From Phycisphaeraceae bacterium (lineage in GTDB: Bacteria > Planctomycetota > Phycisphaerae > Phycisphaerales > UBA1924), in contig JAHBXC010000002.1 of NCBI GenBank assembly GCA_019636675.1, positions 682,001 to 746,000 on the forward strand: a DNA stretch of 64,000 nucleotides. Reading direction: 5' to 3'. The stretch's first letter is position 1. Every line of letters starts with the position of its first letter. Position numbers and translations under genes: made by a program. This document shows positions 1 through 9,118 of the stretch, piece after piece. Below the pieces are notes generated by a model. The model was not told the DNA's origin and did no database searches. It saw only the letters and a program-made list of their open reading frames with translations.

Positions 1-256
1 CCTCGCGGCGGAACTGGGCGCCGACAACATCCGCGTGAACACGATCTCGGGCGGTCCCCTGCGCACGCTCGCGAGCAGCGCGGTGGGTGGCATCGACACG
101 CTCCTCGAATCGACGCCGCTGAAGTCGCCCCTTCGGCGCAATGTGGAGGGCAGCGATGTCGGCGGCGCCGCGGCGTTCCTCGTCAGCGACCTCTCGTCGG
201 GCATCACGGGCGAGAACATCTATGTCGACTGCGGGCTGAGCACGATCGGGATCTGA
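1..256 (+). CDS. fabI: FabI-type enoyl-[ACP] reductase, C-terminal fragment
   Basis: Only the last 84 residues are in the window, read in frame from base 2. The segment RVNTISGGPLRTLASSAVGG followed by PLRRNVEGSDVGGAAAFLVS and SGITGENIYVDCG is the characteristic end of FabI, a short-chain dehydrogenase fold enzyme that reduces enoyl-ACP in type II fatty acid synthesis in the cytoplasm. The Tyr/Lys active site lies upstream of the window. The stop codon (254-256) abuts the stop codon of the convergent kinase-like gene with no spacer, so the two transcripts must overlap or terminate inside each other. Family assignment is firm; the start cannot be seen. Confidence 0.9.
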   Translation, partial: LAAELGADNIRVNTISGGPLRTLASSAVGGIDTLLESTPLKSPLRRNVEGSDVGGAAAFLVSDLSSGITGENIYVDCGLSTIGI

Positions 257-1252
257 TTACTTCATCACCACCGGCGCCAGCCGCCCCAGCACCCCCAGCG
301 CCGCCTCCAGGTAGCGCGGGCTGCCGTCGGTGCGCAGGAACGCCGGGGCCGCCGCGGCCACCAGGAGGCGACGGATGTTCGCCAGATCGGCGTAGTCGTC
401 GCCGTTGTCGAGCCCGACCGCCTTGCGCGCCTTCGCGAGCAGCGAGACGGGCTTGACGCCGTCGACCTTCTCGGAATGCGCCCAGTGCAGGCGCTCCATG
501 TAGACAGCGTCCTCGACCCAGTGGCCCGGCGCGACTTCCGCGAAGTCGAGGAGCACGCAGCAGGGGGGGCCCCAGGGAGAGCCCTCCGGGCGCTTCATCG
601 CGTTGCCTGCGTGCAGGTCGCCGTGCTTCCACGCGTTGATCGGTCGGGCGTCCCAGCGCGCGAGCACCGGGGCCAGGCCCTTCTGCACCTTCTTGAGCGC
701 GTCGTTCCACTCGGTCTCGTGGGGGATGTGCGAGACCTTCACCGCCTCACGACCCTGCTCGATGAGTTTCGCCCAGTCGATCTTCTGGACCTTGCTCGCG
801 TCGATGGGCCAGGCCTCTTCCGAGTGCTTGTAGTACACCGCGGCGGCGCCGGCGAGCAGGTCGAAGCTCTCCTTCGCGTGCCCGTTCTGCACGCTCAGGG
901 GCAGCCCCGGCAGTTTCTCCATCACCACCCAGCCGACGTCGTACGAGCCGAGTTCCCACCCGTCGGCCGCGACGCGCGGCGTGGGCGCGTCGGTCTTCCC
1001 CAGCGCCACGAGGGTTTTGTGCTCGGTCGGCCCGATGGGCAGCTTCACGACGACGTCGCGCGGCGCGCTCTCGCCCTCGTACTGGAAAGTCGAGAACCCG
1101 GTCGCGGCGCCCCCTCGCTGCCAGTCGGTCCGGAACCATCTGACCGCCCCCAGTCTGCCGCCGCACGCGTCGCGCAGCGCGGGCTCAAGGGCGTGGGCGA
1201 GCTCGCTCGCGTCGGTGAGTCCGGGCATCATGCCCGCATGCTCGATTCGCAC
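257..1252 (-). CDS. Aminoglycoside-phosphotransferase-fold kinase
   Basis: The protein has the protein-kinase-like APH fold. HGDLHAGN at residues 210-217 is the Brenner catalytic loop, and LDFAEV at 235-240 corresponds to the DFG-like Mg-binding motif. An N-lobe lysine (VVVKLP, about residue 70) and hinge VVMEKLPG precede them. Such proteins phosphorylate small hydroxylated molecules such as sugars, choline or antibiotics; the substrate here cannot be inferred. The longest start is a GTG at 1252; ATG codons at 1231 and 1228 are equally plausible and none has a good ribosome binding site. It converges with fabI and diverges from the HAD phosphatase gene. A resistance role is not supported by context. 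Confidence 0.75.
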   Translation of the reverse strand: MRIEHAGMMPGLTDASELAHALEPALRDACGGRLGAVRWFRTDWQRGGAATGFSTFQYEGESAPRDVVVKLPIGPTEHKTLVALGKTDAPTPRVAADGWELGSYDVGWVVMEKLPGLPLSVQNGHAKESFDLLAGAAAVYYKHSEEAWPIDASKVQKIDWAKLIEQGREAVKVSHIPHETEWNDALKKVQKGLAPVLARWDARPINAWKHGDLHAGNAMKRPEGSPWGPPCCVLLDFAEVAPGHWVEDAVYMERLHWAHSEKVDGVKPVSLLAKARKAVGLDNGDDYADLANIRRLLVAAAAPAFLRTDGSPRYLEAALGVLGRLAPVVMK

Positions 1253-1429
1253 TTATGGCGCATCGTCGTCGCTCCTCCGTGCGTGGGCGCACGCTGACAG
1301 TGATACCCCGGGTCGTGTGCATCGGTTCGCGCCGTCCGTGGGCGGATGCTCATGGACCGCCAAGATACCACGAACCCGCTCGGCTTTCACGGGGCGCCGA
1401 ACCTACTCTTGGTCGCAAGCCCCCGCCCC

Positions 1430-2344
1430 ATGCGAAAGCCGAACTACGACATCCTGGCGCTCGACCTCGACGGGACGCTGCTCGGGCCCACCGGCGGCGT
1501 GTCGGAGGCGAACATCGAGGCCGTCGACGCCGCCCGCCGGGCGGGGATCGAGGTCGTGATCTGCACCGGGCGCGGGCTCGTCGAGAGCAAGAAGGCCATC
1601 GCCGCCATCCGCGCGCACGAGCGCATGCCCGGCCTGCTCGACGCGCCCGTCGTCGTCGCGGGCGGCTCGATGATCGCCGACGCGTCGACCGGGCGCACGC
1701 TGCAGCGCTGGCCCATGAACACCGACCTGGTGCGCCGCGTCGTCGGGCGCTTCCGCGACGCGAACAGCGCCTCGATGGTCCTCAAGGACCCCGACGCCGC
1801 CGGCTTCGATTACCTCATCGTCGACACCGGCCCGCTCGACCCGGTGAATGTGTGGTGGTTCGAGAAGATGGGCATCCGTCGCCGGCACATCCCGGAACTC
1901 GACCACGACGAGCACCCCGAGCACACGGTGCGCGTGGGGCTCGCCGCGACGACAGACCGGATGTTCCACCTGGGCCAGGAGATCATCAGCGAGTTCGAGC
2001 GTGAGGCCACGCTGCACCACTTCGCCGCCGTCTCGAGCCAGAACACCGGCAACGGGCTCATCGGCAAGAGCACGACGGTGCACATCCTCGAGGTCTTCGA
2101 TAAGGCGGTCACGAAGTGGACCGCGATCGACTGGATCGCGCAGCGCCGCGGCGTGGCGCGCGAGCGCGTGGCCGCGATCGGCGACGAGATCAACGACGTC
2201 GCGATGCTCGCCGGCGCAGGCCTGGGCGTCGCGATGGGCAACGCGGTCACGAAGGTCAAGGATGTCGCCGACAAGCATGTCGCGTCGCACGAGGACGACG
2301 GCGTCGCCGAGGCCATCGACCACATCCTGCGCGGCGAGTGGTGA
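1430..2344 (+). CDS. Cof-type HAD-superfamily phosphatase
   Basis: The 304-residue protein has the HAD motifs in order. Motif I is DLDGT with nucleophile Asp12, motif II is the Thr in VICTGRG, and motif III is a Lys in the KWTAIDWIA segment. Motif IV is GDEINDVAML, with a C2-type cap between motifs II and III. This arrangement is typical of Cof/YidA-like phosphatases acting on sugar phosphates or other small phosphoesters. The start at 1430 removes 28 poorly conserved residues of the longest frame and places DLDGT at the usual distance from the N terminus. A TACTCT box at 1404-1409 could provide a short leader. Its stop lies 14 bases before the ksgA start, so the two are probably co-transcribed. 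Confidence 0.85.
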   Translation: MRKPNYDILALDLDGTLLGPTGGVSEANIEAVDAARRAGIEVVICTGRGLVESKKAIAAIRAHERMPGLLDAPVVVAGGSMIADASTGRTLQRWPMNTDLVRRVVGRFRDANSASMVLKDPDAAGFDYLIVDTGPLDPVNVWWFEKMGIRRRHIPELDHDEHPEHTVRVGLAATTDRMFHLGQEIISEFEREATLHHFAAVSSQNTGNGLIGKSTTVHILEVFDKAVTKWTAIDWIAQRRGVARERVAAIGDEINDVAMLAGAGLGVAMGNAVTKVKDVADKHVASHEDDGVAEAIDHILRGEW

Positions 2345-2358
2345 GGGGAGCGCCACCG

Positions 2359-3195
2359 ATGCACACCCTCAGCGAACTCCGCTCCATGCTCGACGCGCAC
2401 GGCCTCTCGCCCCGCAAGGCGCTGGGACAGAACTTCCTCATCGACCGAAACCTCGGGACGAAACTCGTCGACGAGGCCGGCGTGCACGCCGGGGACCTGG
2501 TACTGGAGGTCGGCCCGGGCGCCGGCGCGCTCACCGAACTGCTCCTCGATCGCGGCTGCGAGGTCGTCGCCTGTGAGATGGACGAGGGGCTCGCGGCGCT
2601 GCTGCGAGACCGCTTCATGGAGGCGCACTCCGGGCGCTTCACGCTGATCGAGGGCGACTGCCTCGCGCGCAAGCACGAGCTGAACCCGGCGATCACCGAC
2701 GCGATCGGGGGGCGCGGGTTCACGCTCGTCGCGAACCTCCCGTACAACGCGGCCAGCCCGCTTATGGCGGTGCTGCTGACCGACTTCCCCAACTGCCGCG
2801 CGCAGTATGTGACCATCCAGAAGGAAGTGGGGGAGCGATTGGCGGCCAGGCCGGGCGGCAAGGAGTACGGCCCGCTGACGGTGATCGCCCAGGCGCTCGC
2901 GACGGTCCGGCGCGTCGCGGTGCTGCCCCCGGAGTGCTTCTGGCCGCGCCCGGGCGTGACGAGCGCGATGCTGGAACTGAAACGCCGCCCCGACCCGCTG
3001 ACCGACGCCCCGAAGGCGCTCGGCGCGCTCTGCCAGACGCTGTTCAGCCAGCGCCGCAAACAGATCGGCTCGGTCCTTGGTCGCGACCATCCCCTGCCCG
3101 AAGGGGTCACGCACGACATGCGTCCGGAGCAACTCTCTGTGGCACAGCTCTGCGCGTTGTCGACGATGTGGAGGGGGGCGAGCGACCCGGCTTAG
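2359..3195 (+). CDS. rsmA: 16S rRNA dimethyladenosine transferase KsgA/RsmA
   Basis: The enzyme dimethylates two adjacent adenosines in the 3' hairpin of 16S rRNA during 30S assembly, using SAM. Visible signatures are KALGQNFLIDRN at the N terminus, the SAM-binding LEVGPGAGALTE, acidic CEMDE, and the catalytic NLPYNAASP motif (IV), followed by the C-terminal helical domain. Length (278 aa) is normal. The ATG at 2359 is preceded by the purine-rich GAGGGGAG and was chosen over upstream in-frame codons that read through the HAD gene. The stop overlaps that of csrA on the other strand by four bases: TTAG serves as TAG on plus and TAA on minus. Confidence 0.95.
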   Translation: MHTLSELRSMLDAHGLSPRKALGQNFLIDRNLGTKLVDEAGVHAGDLVLEVGPGAGALTELLLDRGCEVVACEMDEGLAALLRDRFMEAHSGRFTLIEGDCLARKHELNPAITDAIGGRGFTLVANLPYNAASPLMAVLLTDFPNCRAQYVTIQKEVGERLAARPGGKEYGPLTVIAQALATVRRVAVLPPECFWPRPGVTSAMLELKRRPDPLTDAPKALGALCQTLFSQRRKQIGSVLGRDHPLPEGVTHDMRPEQLSVAQLCALSTMWRGASDPA

Positions 3196-3422
3196 CGCGG
3201 GGCGTTCGTGCCGGTCGCGAGCTCGATCTTCGCGATGACCGCGTCGCGCTCCTCGGCGATCTGGTCCGCGACTTCGCGCCGGTGGACCTCGACCTCTCGC
3301 GGGAACTCGAACGCGACGCGCACGCGGTCGCCCTTGATCCCGACGATGCGAACGACGCCCATCGGGCGACGCGGGTCGCCGATCACGATCTCTTCGCCCT
3401 CTCTGCGGGTGATGACGAGCAT
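3192..3422 (-). CDS. csrA: Carbon storage regulator CsrA
   Basis: A 76-residue RNA-binding protein that represses or stabilises mRNAs by binding GGA motifs in leaders. MLVITRREGEEIVIGD and the downstream FPREVEVHRREV match the CsrA beta-strand core, including the conserved Arg of strand beta-5. The true start is the ATG at 3422: GGAG lies nine bases upstream, whereas the longer frame adds 20 unrelated residues. No fliW lies in the window, although FliW is the common partner in flagellated bacteria. It is convergent and overlapping with ksgA. Confidence 0.93.
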   Translation of the reverse strand: MLVITRREGEEIVIGDPRRPMGVVRIVGIKGDRVRVAFEFPREVEVHRREVADQIAEERDAVIAKIELATGTNAPR

Positions 3423-3599
3423 TCCATGCATCTCCTGTCGGGTCATCTGTCGCCCGACGGCCCACCACGGCCATTCGCCCACAGGGGCGTTGCGGTTTCC
3501 ACCATCACCAGACTAGCACCTTCCGGGCGGGATGGAACCCCCCGAAGCGCGGAATCTGAGAATCGTGAGAGGGCCCCCTTGGGCCGACGCAAGCCGATG

Positions 3600-3896
3600 T
3601 CAGTCAACGGCTTGGACGCCGGTCACCTCGGGCACGTGCTCGCGAAGGTTCCGCTCGATGCCCTGGCGAAGGGTCATGCTGCTCGACGGGCAGCCCACGC
3701 ACGCCCCGTGCATCCGGACCTTCACCACCCCATCCGAGGTGATCTCGAGGAGCTCGATGTCGCCCCCGTCGCTCTGCACCGCCGGCCGGATGAGGTCGAG
3801 GATGCTCTGCACGCGATCGCGCAGCGGAATGTCCGCGCGGAGCGCGGGCTTGGTCGTCGGCCTGGCGTTGGACTGCGGCAGTTCGTGGGTCGGCAA
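3600..3896 (-). CDS. NifU C-terminal-domain Fe-S scaffold/carrier protein
   Basis: A 98-residue protein whose core is the NifU_N-Fu/NFU domain: about 25 disordered residues, then VQSILDLIRPAVQSDGGDIE, then MHGACVGCPSSSMTL with the CxxC that ligates a [4Fe-4S] cluster. It is expected to carry or assemble Fe-S clusters in the cytoplasm. The start is called at TTG 3896 because GGAGG lies seven bases upstream; the longest frame would start at GTG 3944 and run into the promoter of the divergent lipoprotein gene. The TTG start should be considered probable rather than proven. Confidence 0.85.
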   Translation of the reverse strand: MPTHELPQSNARPTTKPALRADIPLRDRVQSILDLIRPAVQSDGGDIELLEITSDGVVKVRMHGACVGCPSSSMTLRQGIERNLREHVPEVTGVQAVD

Positions 3897-3939
3897 GCGG
3901 TCGCCTCCGTGCTTACGGCAGGATAGTACGCCCCGAGCG

Positions 3940-3945
3940 TACACT
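3940..3945 (+). promoter_or_regulatory. TACACT -10 box, leaderless type
   Basis: TACACT ends six bases before the ATG at 3952, so transcription is predicted to start at the start codon. No Shine-Dalgarno is present. Confidence 0.5.
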
Positions 3946-3951
3946 GCGGCG

Positions 3952-5421
3952 ATGAACCAAACCCTCGCCGCGATCGGACTGTCTGCGCTCCTGCTGGGCT
4001 CGCTGACCGGGTGCGCCGGATCGGGCGCCGGCCCCGATGCGTCCGCCGACCCGGGCCTCCTCGCCGCAGACCGCGACGCGAACCCGATCGGGCGCGAGCG
4101 CGCGATCCGGGAGGGTTGGGAGCAGGTCGCCCAGGGTCAGGCCGACCGGGCCGCCTGGCGAGAGACCGTGAAGCGTATCGCGTGGTCCGCGTCGAACCCG
4201 GCGCGCACGCGGCTGGTCGCCCTCCAGACCCTGCTCGAAGACGACGAAGCGGACACCCGGAACATGGCCGGGCTCATGCTCCCTCGCGAGCCGGCCTGGC
4301 CGGTCATCGAATGGATCGGCGACACCGCCGCCGCCCGGGGCTGGACGGACCTCACCCCGGCGCTGATCCGCTCCTGGTCGCGCCCCGTCGTCGAGCCGAA
4401 GGACCCCGACCGCCCCGAGCGCCGGGCGCTGGTCGCGATGCACGGCGAGCGCGATCTGGCGCGCGTCGTCTTCTCGGTCTTCGCCCAGCCAGCCGGCGAG
4501 GGCCTGCTCGAGGAGCGCCGGCGCACCGACGCGTGGGCGCTGCTGACACGTATCGACCCCGATCTCACCGAGACGCGCGCGCTCCTCGCGGTCCTCGCGC
4601 CCAGCGACGACGCGCTCATCCGCGCGCTGCGCACCGCCGCGAGCGATCTCAAGGCCGTCCCACGCACCGCCGAGCAGCTCGAATGGCTGGCCGAGATGAA
4701 CTCGCCGGCGAACAGCGCGTTCTGGGAGGAGGCGACGCGCGCGATCGCGCAGCTCGACGAAGAGCAGCTCCGCGGGTTCGAGCTGCGCCACGCCGCCGGC
4801 GTGCGATGGGCCGCGTCCCAGCGCCCGCAGTGGCTGCTCGCGTCGCGTGAGTCGCTGCTGGCCGACCTGAGCCAGCGCCTCGCGGGGCGCCGCGTCTACC
4901 AGCGACAGTCGGGCTTTTCCGAGGGCATGGCCCCCGACGAGCGCTTCGTCACCAACGCGCCGCGCATGGTCTGGGGCGACATCCTGCTGGCGCTCATCGC
5001 CGACGAAGCGGTGCAGTCGCGCGCCGTGCTCGCGTCGCTCTTCGAGCAGGCCGACGCCGACCGGCGCGACACCTCCACCGAGTACGGCGGGGTCCTCGAC
5101 TGGCGCGACGGCGAGTTCGTCGCGACCTCCTACCCGCCCCGACCGGCGCAGCGCATGGGCGACAACCGCTTCGTCGCGTCGCCGGAACTCCTCAAGGACG
5201 GCGCGACCGCGCTGTTTCATTACCACTTCCACGCCAGCCGCCCCAACATGCGCGACTACTCCGGCCCGGGAGAGGGCGACGACCAGTACGCCGAGCGTTT
5301 CGGGCGCTCCTGCCTGGTGTTCACCTCCCTGTCGCAGGACTCGATGAACGCCGACTACTTCCAGCCACGCAACGCGTCGGGCATGGTGATCGTGGACCTC
5401 GGGGAGGTCCGTCGCCCGTAA
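3952..5421 (+). CDS. Exported lipoprotein of unknown function
   Basis: A 489-residue protein starting with a lipoprotein signal peptide: hydrophobic IGLSALLLGSLTGC, lipobox LTGC with the lipidated Cys at residue 22. The mature part is helix-rich and acidic/Arg-rich (LARVVFSVFAQPAGEGLLEE and similar), with a C-terminal domain containing FHYHFHA and NRFVASPELLKDG. I do not recognise the family. The FHYHFHAS segment could bind metal but this is speculative. It stands just upstream of an M48 membrane protease gene with a 21-base gap, so the two may function together in the envelope. Confidence 0.75.
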   Translation: MNQTLAAIGLSALLLGSLTGCAGSGAGPDASADPGLLAADRDANPIGRERAIREGWEQVAQGQADRAAWRETVKRIAWSASNPARTRLVALQTLLEDDEADTRNMAGLMLPREPAWPVIEWIGDTAAARGWTDLTPALIRSWSRPVVEPKDPDRPERRALVAMHGERDLARVVFSVFAQPAGEGLLEERRRTDAWALLTRIDPDLTETRALLAVLAPSDDALIRALRTAASDLKAVPRTAEQLEWLAEMNSPANSAFWEEATRAIAQLDEEQLRGFELRHAAGVRWAASQRPQWLLASRESLLADLSQRLAGRRVYQRQSGFSEGMAPDERFVTNAPRMVWGDILLALIADEAVQSRAVLASLFEQADADRRDTSTEYGGVLDWRDGEFVATSYPPRPAQRMGDNRFVASPELLKDGATALFHYHFHASRPNMRDYSGPGEGDDQYAERFGRSCLVFTSLSQDSMNADYFQPRNASGMVIVDLGEVRRP

Positions 5422-5442
5422 CCGCGGGCCGACGATCGACGA

Positions 5443-6912
5443 ATGCTCCATCTGTTGCTCATCGCGCTGGCCGTCACGCTCTTCGCGAGCGACGCGCTCG
5501 GGCCCGGCGCGCGCCTCGCGGCGCTCAGCCCGGGCGCCGCATGGCTCGCGACGGGCGCGGTGACGCTGCTGGTCGCGCTCGCCGGCGGCGCGTGGATCAG
5601 GGTGTGCTCGTCGCGACTCGCGCGCAGCGGGCGTGGGATCTGGATCGCGCGCGCCCAGCGAGCCGGCTCGACGACCCGCATCGCGGCGGTCGTCGCCCAC
5701 GCGTTCTGCGTGCTCGGGCTGGGCTGGCTCGACGCGGTGCGCGCCGCGAGGGGCGACTGGGTCCTGCTCGATGAACTCGTCGCCACCGCGCCGCCCCTGC
5801 TCGTGTTTCTCGCGATCTGGTACGCCTACGCGCCCATCGATCGCGCCCTGTGGGAGGCGACGCTGCTGCGCACGCTCGACGAGGGCGGCAGCGTGGGCGC
5901 GCCGCCGGGGTCCTCGCTCCGCTACGCGACCGAGCAGTTCCGCCAGCACGCCGCGATCGTGCTCGTGCCTCTCTCGATCATCTGGTCGTGGAACGAATCG
6001 CTGATCTGGCTGGCCGACCGGCGCGGGTGGACGCTCGCGAGCGACGCCTCGCAACTGGCGTTCGCCGGCGCGCAGCTCATCGGCGTCGCGATCGCGTTCG
6101 TGATAACCCCGCCACTCATGGTGCGCGTGTGGCGCACGCTGCCCCTGGGCAGGGGCGAGCTGCGCGACCGGCTCGAAGCGTTGTGCGCGCGCCACGAGGT
6201 GCGCTGCCGCGACATCCTCGTGTGGCGAACCGCCGGCGGGATGCTCAACGGCGCGGTGATGGGGCTGCTGCCTCGCGTGCGCTACATCCTGTTTACCGAC
6301 GCGCTGCTCGAATCACTCAGCGAGCGGCAGGTCGAAGCGGTGGCGGCCCACGAGATCGCGCACATCCGGCGTCGGCACCTGCCTTGGCTGCTCGGGTCGA
6401 TCTTCGCCTCGCTCTGGCTCGGGACCTCGCTCGTGGTCTGGCCCGCGATGGGCGCCGACGCGCTGCTGGGCGCCGCGCTGTTCACCGGCCCGCTTGCGTC
6501 GCTGGTCACCGCGTTCGGGGTCGTGGCCTCGCTCGCGCTCGCCGTGACGGTTTTCGGCGCCGTCAGCCGCGCCTTCGAGCGCCAGGCCGACGCCTTCGCG
6601 GTTCAGTCTCTCAGCGGGCTCCACGCCGCCGATGCGCAGCCGGGCGACGCCATCACCGAGGAGGCCGCCCACGCGATGGCCGGAGCGCTCCAGGCGGTCG
6701 CGCACTTCAACGCCATCCCGACGCAGCGGTTCTTCTGGCGTCACGGCAGCATCCGCGGCAGGCAGCGCCGCGTGATGGCGCTCGTCGGAACGCCGGTCCG
6801 ATCCACTCCGGCCGACCGCCACGTGCGAAGAATCAAGCGTCTCACCGGCGCGGCGCTGGTCACCCTCGCCTGCGTCGACGGGGCGCTGTTCGCGATCTCG
6901 GCGCTGACCTGA
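5443..6912 (+). CDS. M48-family integral membrane zinc metalloprotease
   Basis: A 489-residue polytopic protein. HEIAHIRRRH places the zinc-binding HExxH at residues 303-307, and E379 in FERQADAF supplies the third ligand, as in Ste24/HtpX peptidases. Hydrophobic helices occur N-terminally and flank the active site. HtpX/Ste24 relatives cleave membrane or prenylated proteins; the substrate here is unknown. It begins 21 bases after a lipoprotein gene and is followed 14 bases later by dapF, suggesting one transcript. The start is ATG 5443; GACGAT six bases upstream resembles the TANNNT boxes seen elsewhere but lacks the first T. Confidence 0.88.
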   Translation: MLHLLLIALAVTLFASDALGPGARLAALSPGAAWLATGAVTLLVALAGGAWIRVCSSRLARSGRGIWIARAQRAGSTTRIAAVVAHAFCVLGLGWLDAVRAARGDWVLLDELVATAPPLLVFLAIWYAYAPIDRALWEATLLRTLDEGGSVGAPPGSSLRYATEQFRQHAAIVLVPLSIIWSWNESLIWLADRRGWTLASDASQLAFAGAQLIGVAIAFVITPPLMVRVWRTLPLGRGELRDRLEALCARHEVRCRDILVWRTAGGMLNGAVMGLLPRVRYILFTDALLESLSERQVEAVAAHEIAHIRRRHLPWLLGSIFASLWLGTSLVVWPAMGADALLGAALFTGPLASLVTAFGVVASLALAVTVFGAVSRAFERQADAFAVQSLSGLHAADAQPGDAITEEAAHAMAGALQAVAHFNAIPTQRFFWRHGSIRGRQRRVMALVGTPVRSTPADRHVRRIKRLTGAALVTLACVDGALFAISALT

Positions 6913-6926
6913 AAGGAGCGATCATC

Positions 6927-7766
6927 GTGCGATTCACCAAAGCGCATGGGCTCGGCAACGACTTCGTCATCCTCGACGCGCTGCAGGACCCGTCCATCCT
7001 CGTGCGCGACCTCCACGCGTTCGCCCGTGCCGCCTGCGACCGACGCGCAGGCATCGGCGCAGACCAGCTCCTCACCATCGAGCCGCCGACCCGAACCACC
7101 GCCGCGGTGCGCATGCGCGTCTTCAACGCCGACGGGAGCGAGGCCGAGATGTGCGGCAACGGCATCCGCTGCGTGGCGCGACTCTTCGCGAGCCGCGACG
7201 CGGGCTTCGCCGTCTTCGTCGTCGAGACCAGGGGAGGGCTCTACCGCTGCGAGGCGCTCCACGACGGGAGCGTGCGCGTCGGCATGGGCGCCCCGCGCTT
7301 CGGCGCTGAAGCAGCCGGGTTCGCGCCCGGCGCCGCGTCGCGCGTCACGGGCGAGCCGGCGTCGGTCGAGCTGCACGGGCGTCGCGGCGCGCTGGTGAGC
7401 GTGGGCAACCCGCACTTCGTCGCATTCCTCGACGCGCCGCCCGAGGCGCGCATGGTCGAACGCGACGGCCCCCTCATCGAACGCCACGAGGCCTTTCCGC
7501 TCGGCGTCAACGCGCAGTTCGCGTTCGTCGAGTCCCGCGATCGCGTCCTCCTCAGCACCTGGGAGCGCGGCGCCGGCATGACATCGGCCTGCGGCACGGG
7601 CGCGTGCGCGACGTTCGCCGCCGGGCACGCGATGGGGATCCTGGGCGACGCCGCGACCGTGCGGCTCCCGGGGGGAGAACTCCATTTCGCGCGCACGCCC
7701 GAGGGCGAGGTGCAGATGACCGGGCCGGCGACCATCGTGTTCGAGGGCGAGTGGCTGGGCGGGTGA
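6927..7766 (+). CDS. dapF: Diaminopimelate epimerase
   Basis: DapF interconverts LL- and meso-diaminopimelate for lysine and peptidoglycan synthesis. The 279-residue protein shows both halves of the fold with the two catalytic cysteines: Cys76 in SEAEMCGNGIRC and Cys222 in GMTSACGTGACA. GNDFVILD lies near the N terminus and VSVGNPHFVAF in the middle. The GTG at 6927 is the start: AAAGGAG lies eight bases upstream and the protein begins MRFTKAHGLGNDF as in other DapF enzymes. A much longer frame upstream is a shadow of the M48 gene. Confidence 0.96.
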   Translation: MRFTKAHGLGNDFVILDALQDPSILVRDLHAFARAACDRRAGIGADQLLTIEPPTRTTAAVRMRVFNADGSEAEMCGNGIRCVARLFASRDAGFAVFVVETRGGLYRCEALHDGSVRVGMGAPRFGAEAAGFAPGAASRVTGEPASVELHGRRGALVSVGNPHFVAFLDAPPEARMVERDGPLIERHEAFPLGVNAQFAFVESRDRVLLSTWERGAGMTSACGTGACATFAAGHAMGILGDAATVRLPGGELHFARTPEGEVQMTGPATIVFEGEWLGG

Positions 7767-7826
7767 GCCGGCGGGCGAGCCCCGGTCCATCTTCCGGGGA
7801 TCCCTCGCCGTTCTCGGACCGCTCGC

Positions 7827-7832
7827 TACGAT
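7827..7832 (+). promoter_or_regulatory. TACGAT -10 box, leaderless type
   Basis: TACGAT ends six bases before ATG 7839. The AGAGG that follows touches the ATG too closely to act as a ribosome binding site. Confidence 0.45.
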
Positions 7833-7838
7833 CAGAGG

Positions 7839-9065
7839 ATGCGCCCCTCTCAGGTGACGGAATCACGGCTGACGGCCACCGAGCAGCGCCTCTGCGCGAG
7901 AATCGCGAAGCGGCGCGACGAGTTGATCGAGCAACTCCGGCGCCTCGTCGCGATCCCCACCGGGCATAACCACGCGCCGGGACTCGACGAAGTCCGCGGC
8001 ATCCTCACCCAGCGTCTCGCCGACCTCGGCGCGCAGGTCACGATCGTCCCGGGCGATCCTAAGCCCTCGTGGCTTCTGGGCGGGTCTTCCGGCAAGGCCC
8101 CTCCGGCGGCGGTCTGCGCGAAGCTCACGCCCGACCTCCCGAAGCTTCTTTTCGTGGGCCACATGGACACCGTGTTCGCCCCCGACGGCGCGTTCCAGGT
8201 CATGAACATCGCCAGCGATGGCAAGTCGGCCACCGGCCCGGGCGTGGTCGATATGAAGGGCGGTCTGGTGACGACCATCGCGGCGCTCGAGGCCCTCACC
8301 GCAGAGGGCGTGGGCGCCGCGTGGACCTTCGTGCTGACGAGCGACGAAGAGACCGGGAGTTATCACAGCGAGGGCGTGATCCGCGAGCAGGCGTCGCGCC
8401 ACGACCTTGGCCTGATCATGGAGCCGGCGCTGCCGGGGGGCGAGCTGGTCGTCGAGCGCCTCGGCTCGGGGCAGTTCATGGTCGAGGCGTTCGGGCGTTC
8501 GGCGCACGTGGGTCGCGCGTTCGAGACCGGGGTGTCGGCGGTGAACGCGCTGGCCCGCGCCATCGTCGCGATCGCCGAGATGCCCGATGTCGCGAAGGGC
8601 CGGATCATCAATATCGGACCGGTGCAGGGTGGGGACGCGACGAACGCCGTGCCTGCGCACGCATCCGCCTGGGGGAATGTCCGGTACCCGAGCCAGAACA
8701 TTGCCGATGAACTGTCTTCGATGCTCTCCGCCCTTGAGACAACCGAGAACGCGCTGCCGCGCGTGAAGGTGCACACCAGCTTCAACCGGCCCGCCAAGCC
8801 GATGACGCCAGATGTGGAATCGCTCGCCCTGCGCGCGAGGGAAGCCGCCGAGTCGCTCGGCCAGAAGCTGCCCTTCGCGAAGACCGGCGGCGTGTGCGAC
8901 GGGAACATCCTGCAGGACGCCGGGCTCCCGTGCATCGACACGCTGGGAGTGCGCGGCGGGGGGCTGCACACGACAGACGAATGGATCGAGCTCGACAGTC
9001 TCGTCGAGCGCGCCCAATTGATGGCCGTGCTCGTCAGCCGGCTGTCGGAACGCGCCGCGGGCTGA
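7839..9065 (+). CDS. M20-family zinc metallopeptidase/deacylase (carboxypeptidase G2-like)
   Basis: A 408-residue two-domain hydrolase. VGHMDTVFAPDG gives the first metal His/Asp, GPGVVDMKGG the bridging Asp, TSDEETGS the catalytic Glu and following ligand, and a dimerisation domain with GRSAHVGRAFE separates them from a C-terminal GGGLHTTDEWIE ligand. This pattern fits ArgE/DapE/glutamate carboxypeptidase relatives. It cleaves an amide from an N-acyl amino acid or dipeptide. Its position before an AST-like arginine operon raises the possibility that it works on an acyl-amino acid intermediate, but sequence alone cannot show the substrate. There is no signal peptide, so it is probably cytoplasmic. 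Confidence 0.85.
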   Translation: MRPSQVTESRLTATEQRLCARIAKRRDELIEQLRRLVAIPTGHNHAPGLDEVRGILTQRLADLGAQVTIVPGDPKPSWLLGGSSGKAPPAAVCAKLTPDLPKLLFVGHMDTVFAPDGAFQVMNIASDGKSATGPGVVDMKGGLVTTIAALEALTAEGVGAAWTFVLTSDEETGSYHSEGVIREQASRHDLGLIMEPALPGGELVVERLGSGQFMVEAFGRSAHVGRAFETGVSAVNALARAIVAIAEMPDVAKGRIINIGPVQGGDATNAVPAHASAWGNVRYPSQNIADELSSMLSALETTENALPRVKVHTSFNRPAKPMTPDVESLALRAREAAESLGQKLPFAKTGGVCDGNILQDAGLPCIDTLGVRGGGLHTTDEWIELDSLVERAQLMAVLVSRLSERAAG

Positions 9066-9118
9066 ACGCCGCGCGACAGTGACACCGCTTCAAGACCAGC
9101 GCCAACGGATAGACACCC

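Noticed and set aside
257-1252. Antibiotic-resistance aminoglycoside phosphotransferase
   Set aside because: The fold motifs are shared by many metabolic kinases; no resistance-gene context or mobile element is present.
5850-7766. 638-residue frame ending as DapF
   Set aside because: Only the part from GTG 6927 resembles DapF; the upstream part is an out-of-frame shadow of the M48 protease and a good ribosome binding site supports the internal start.
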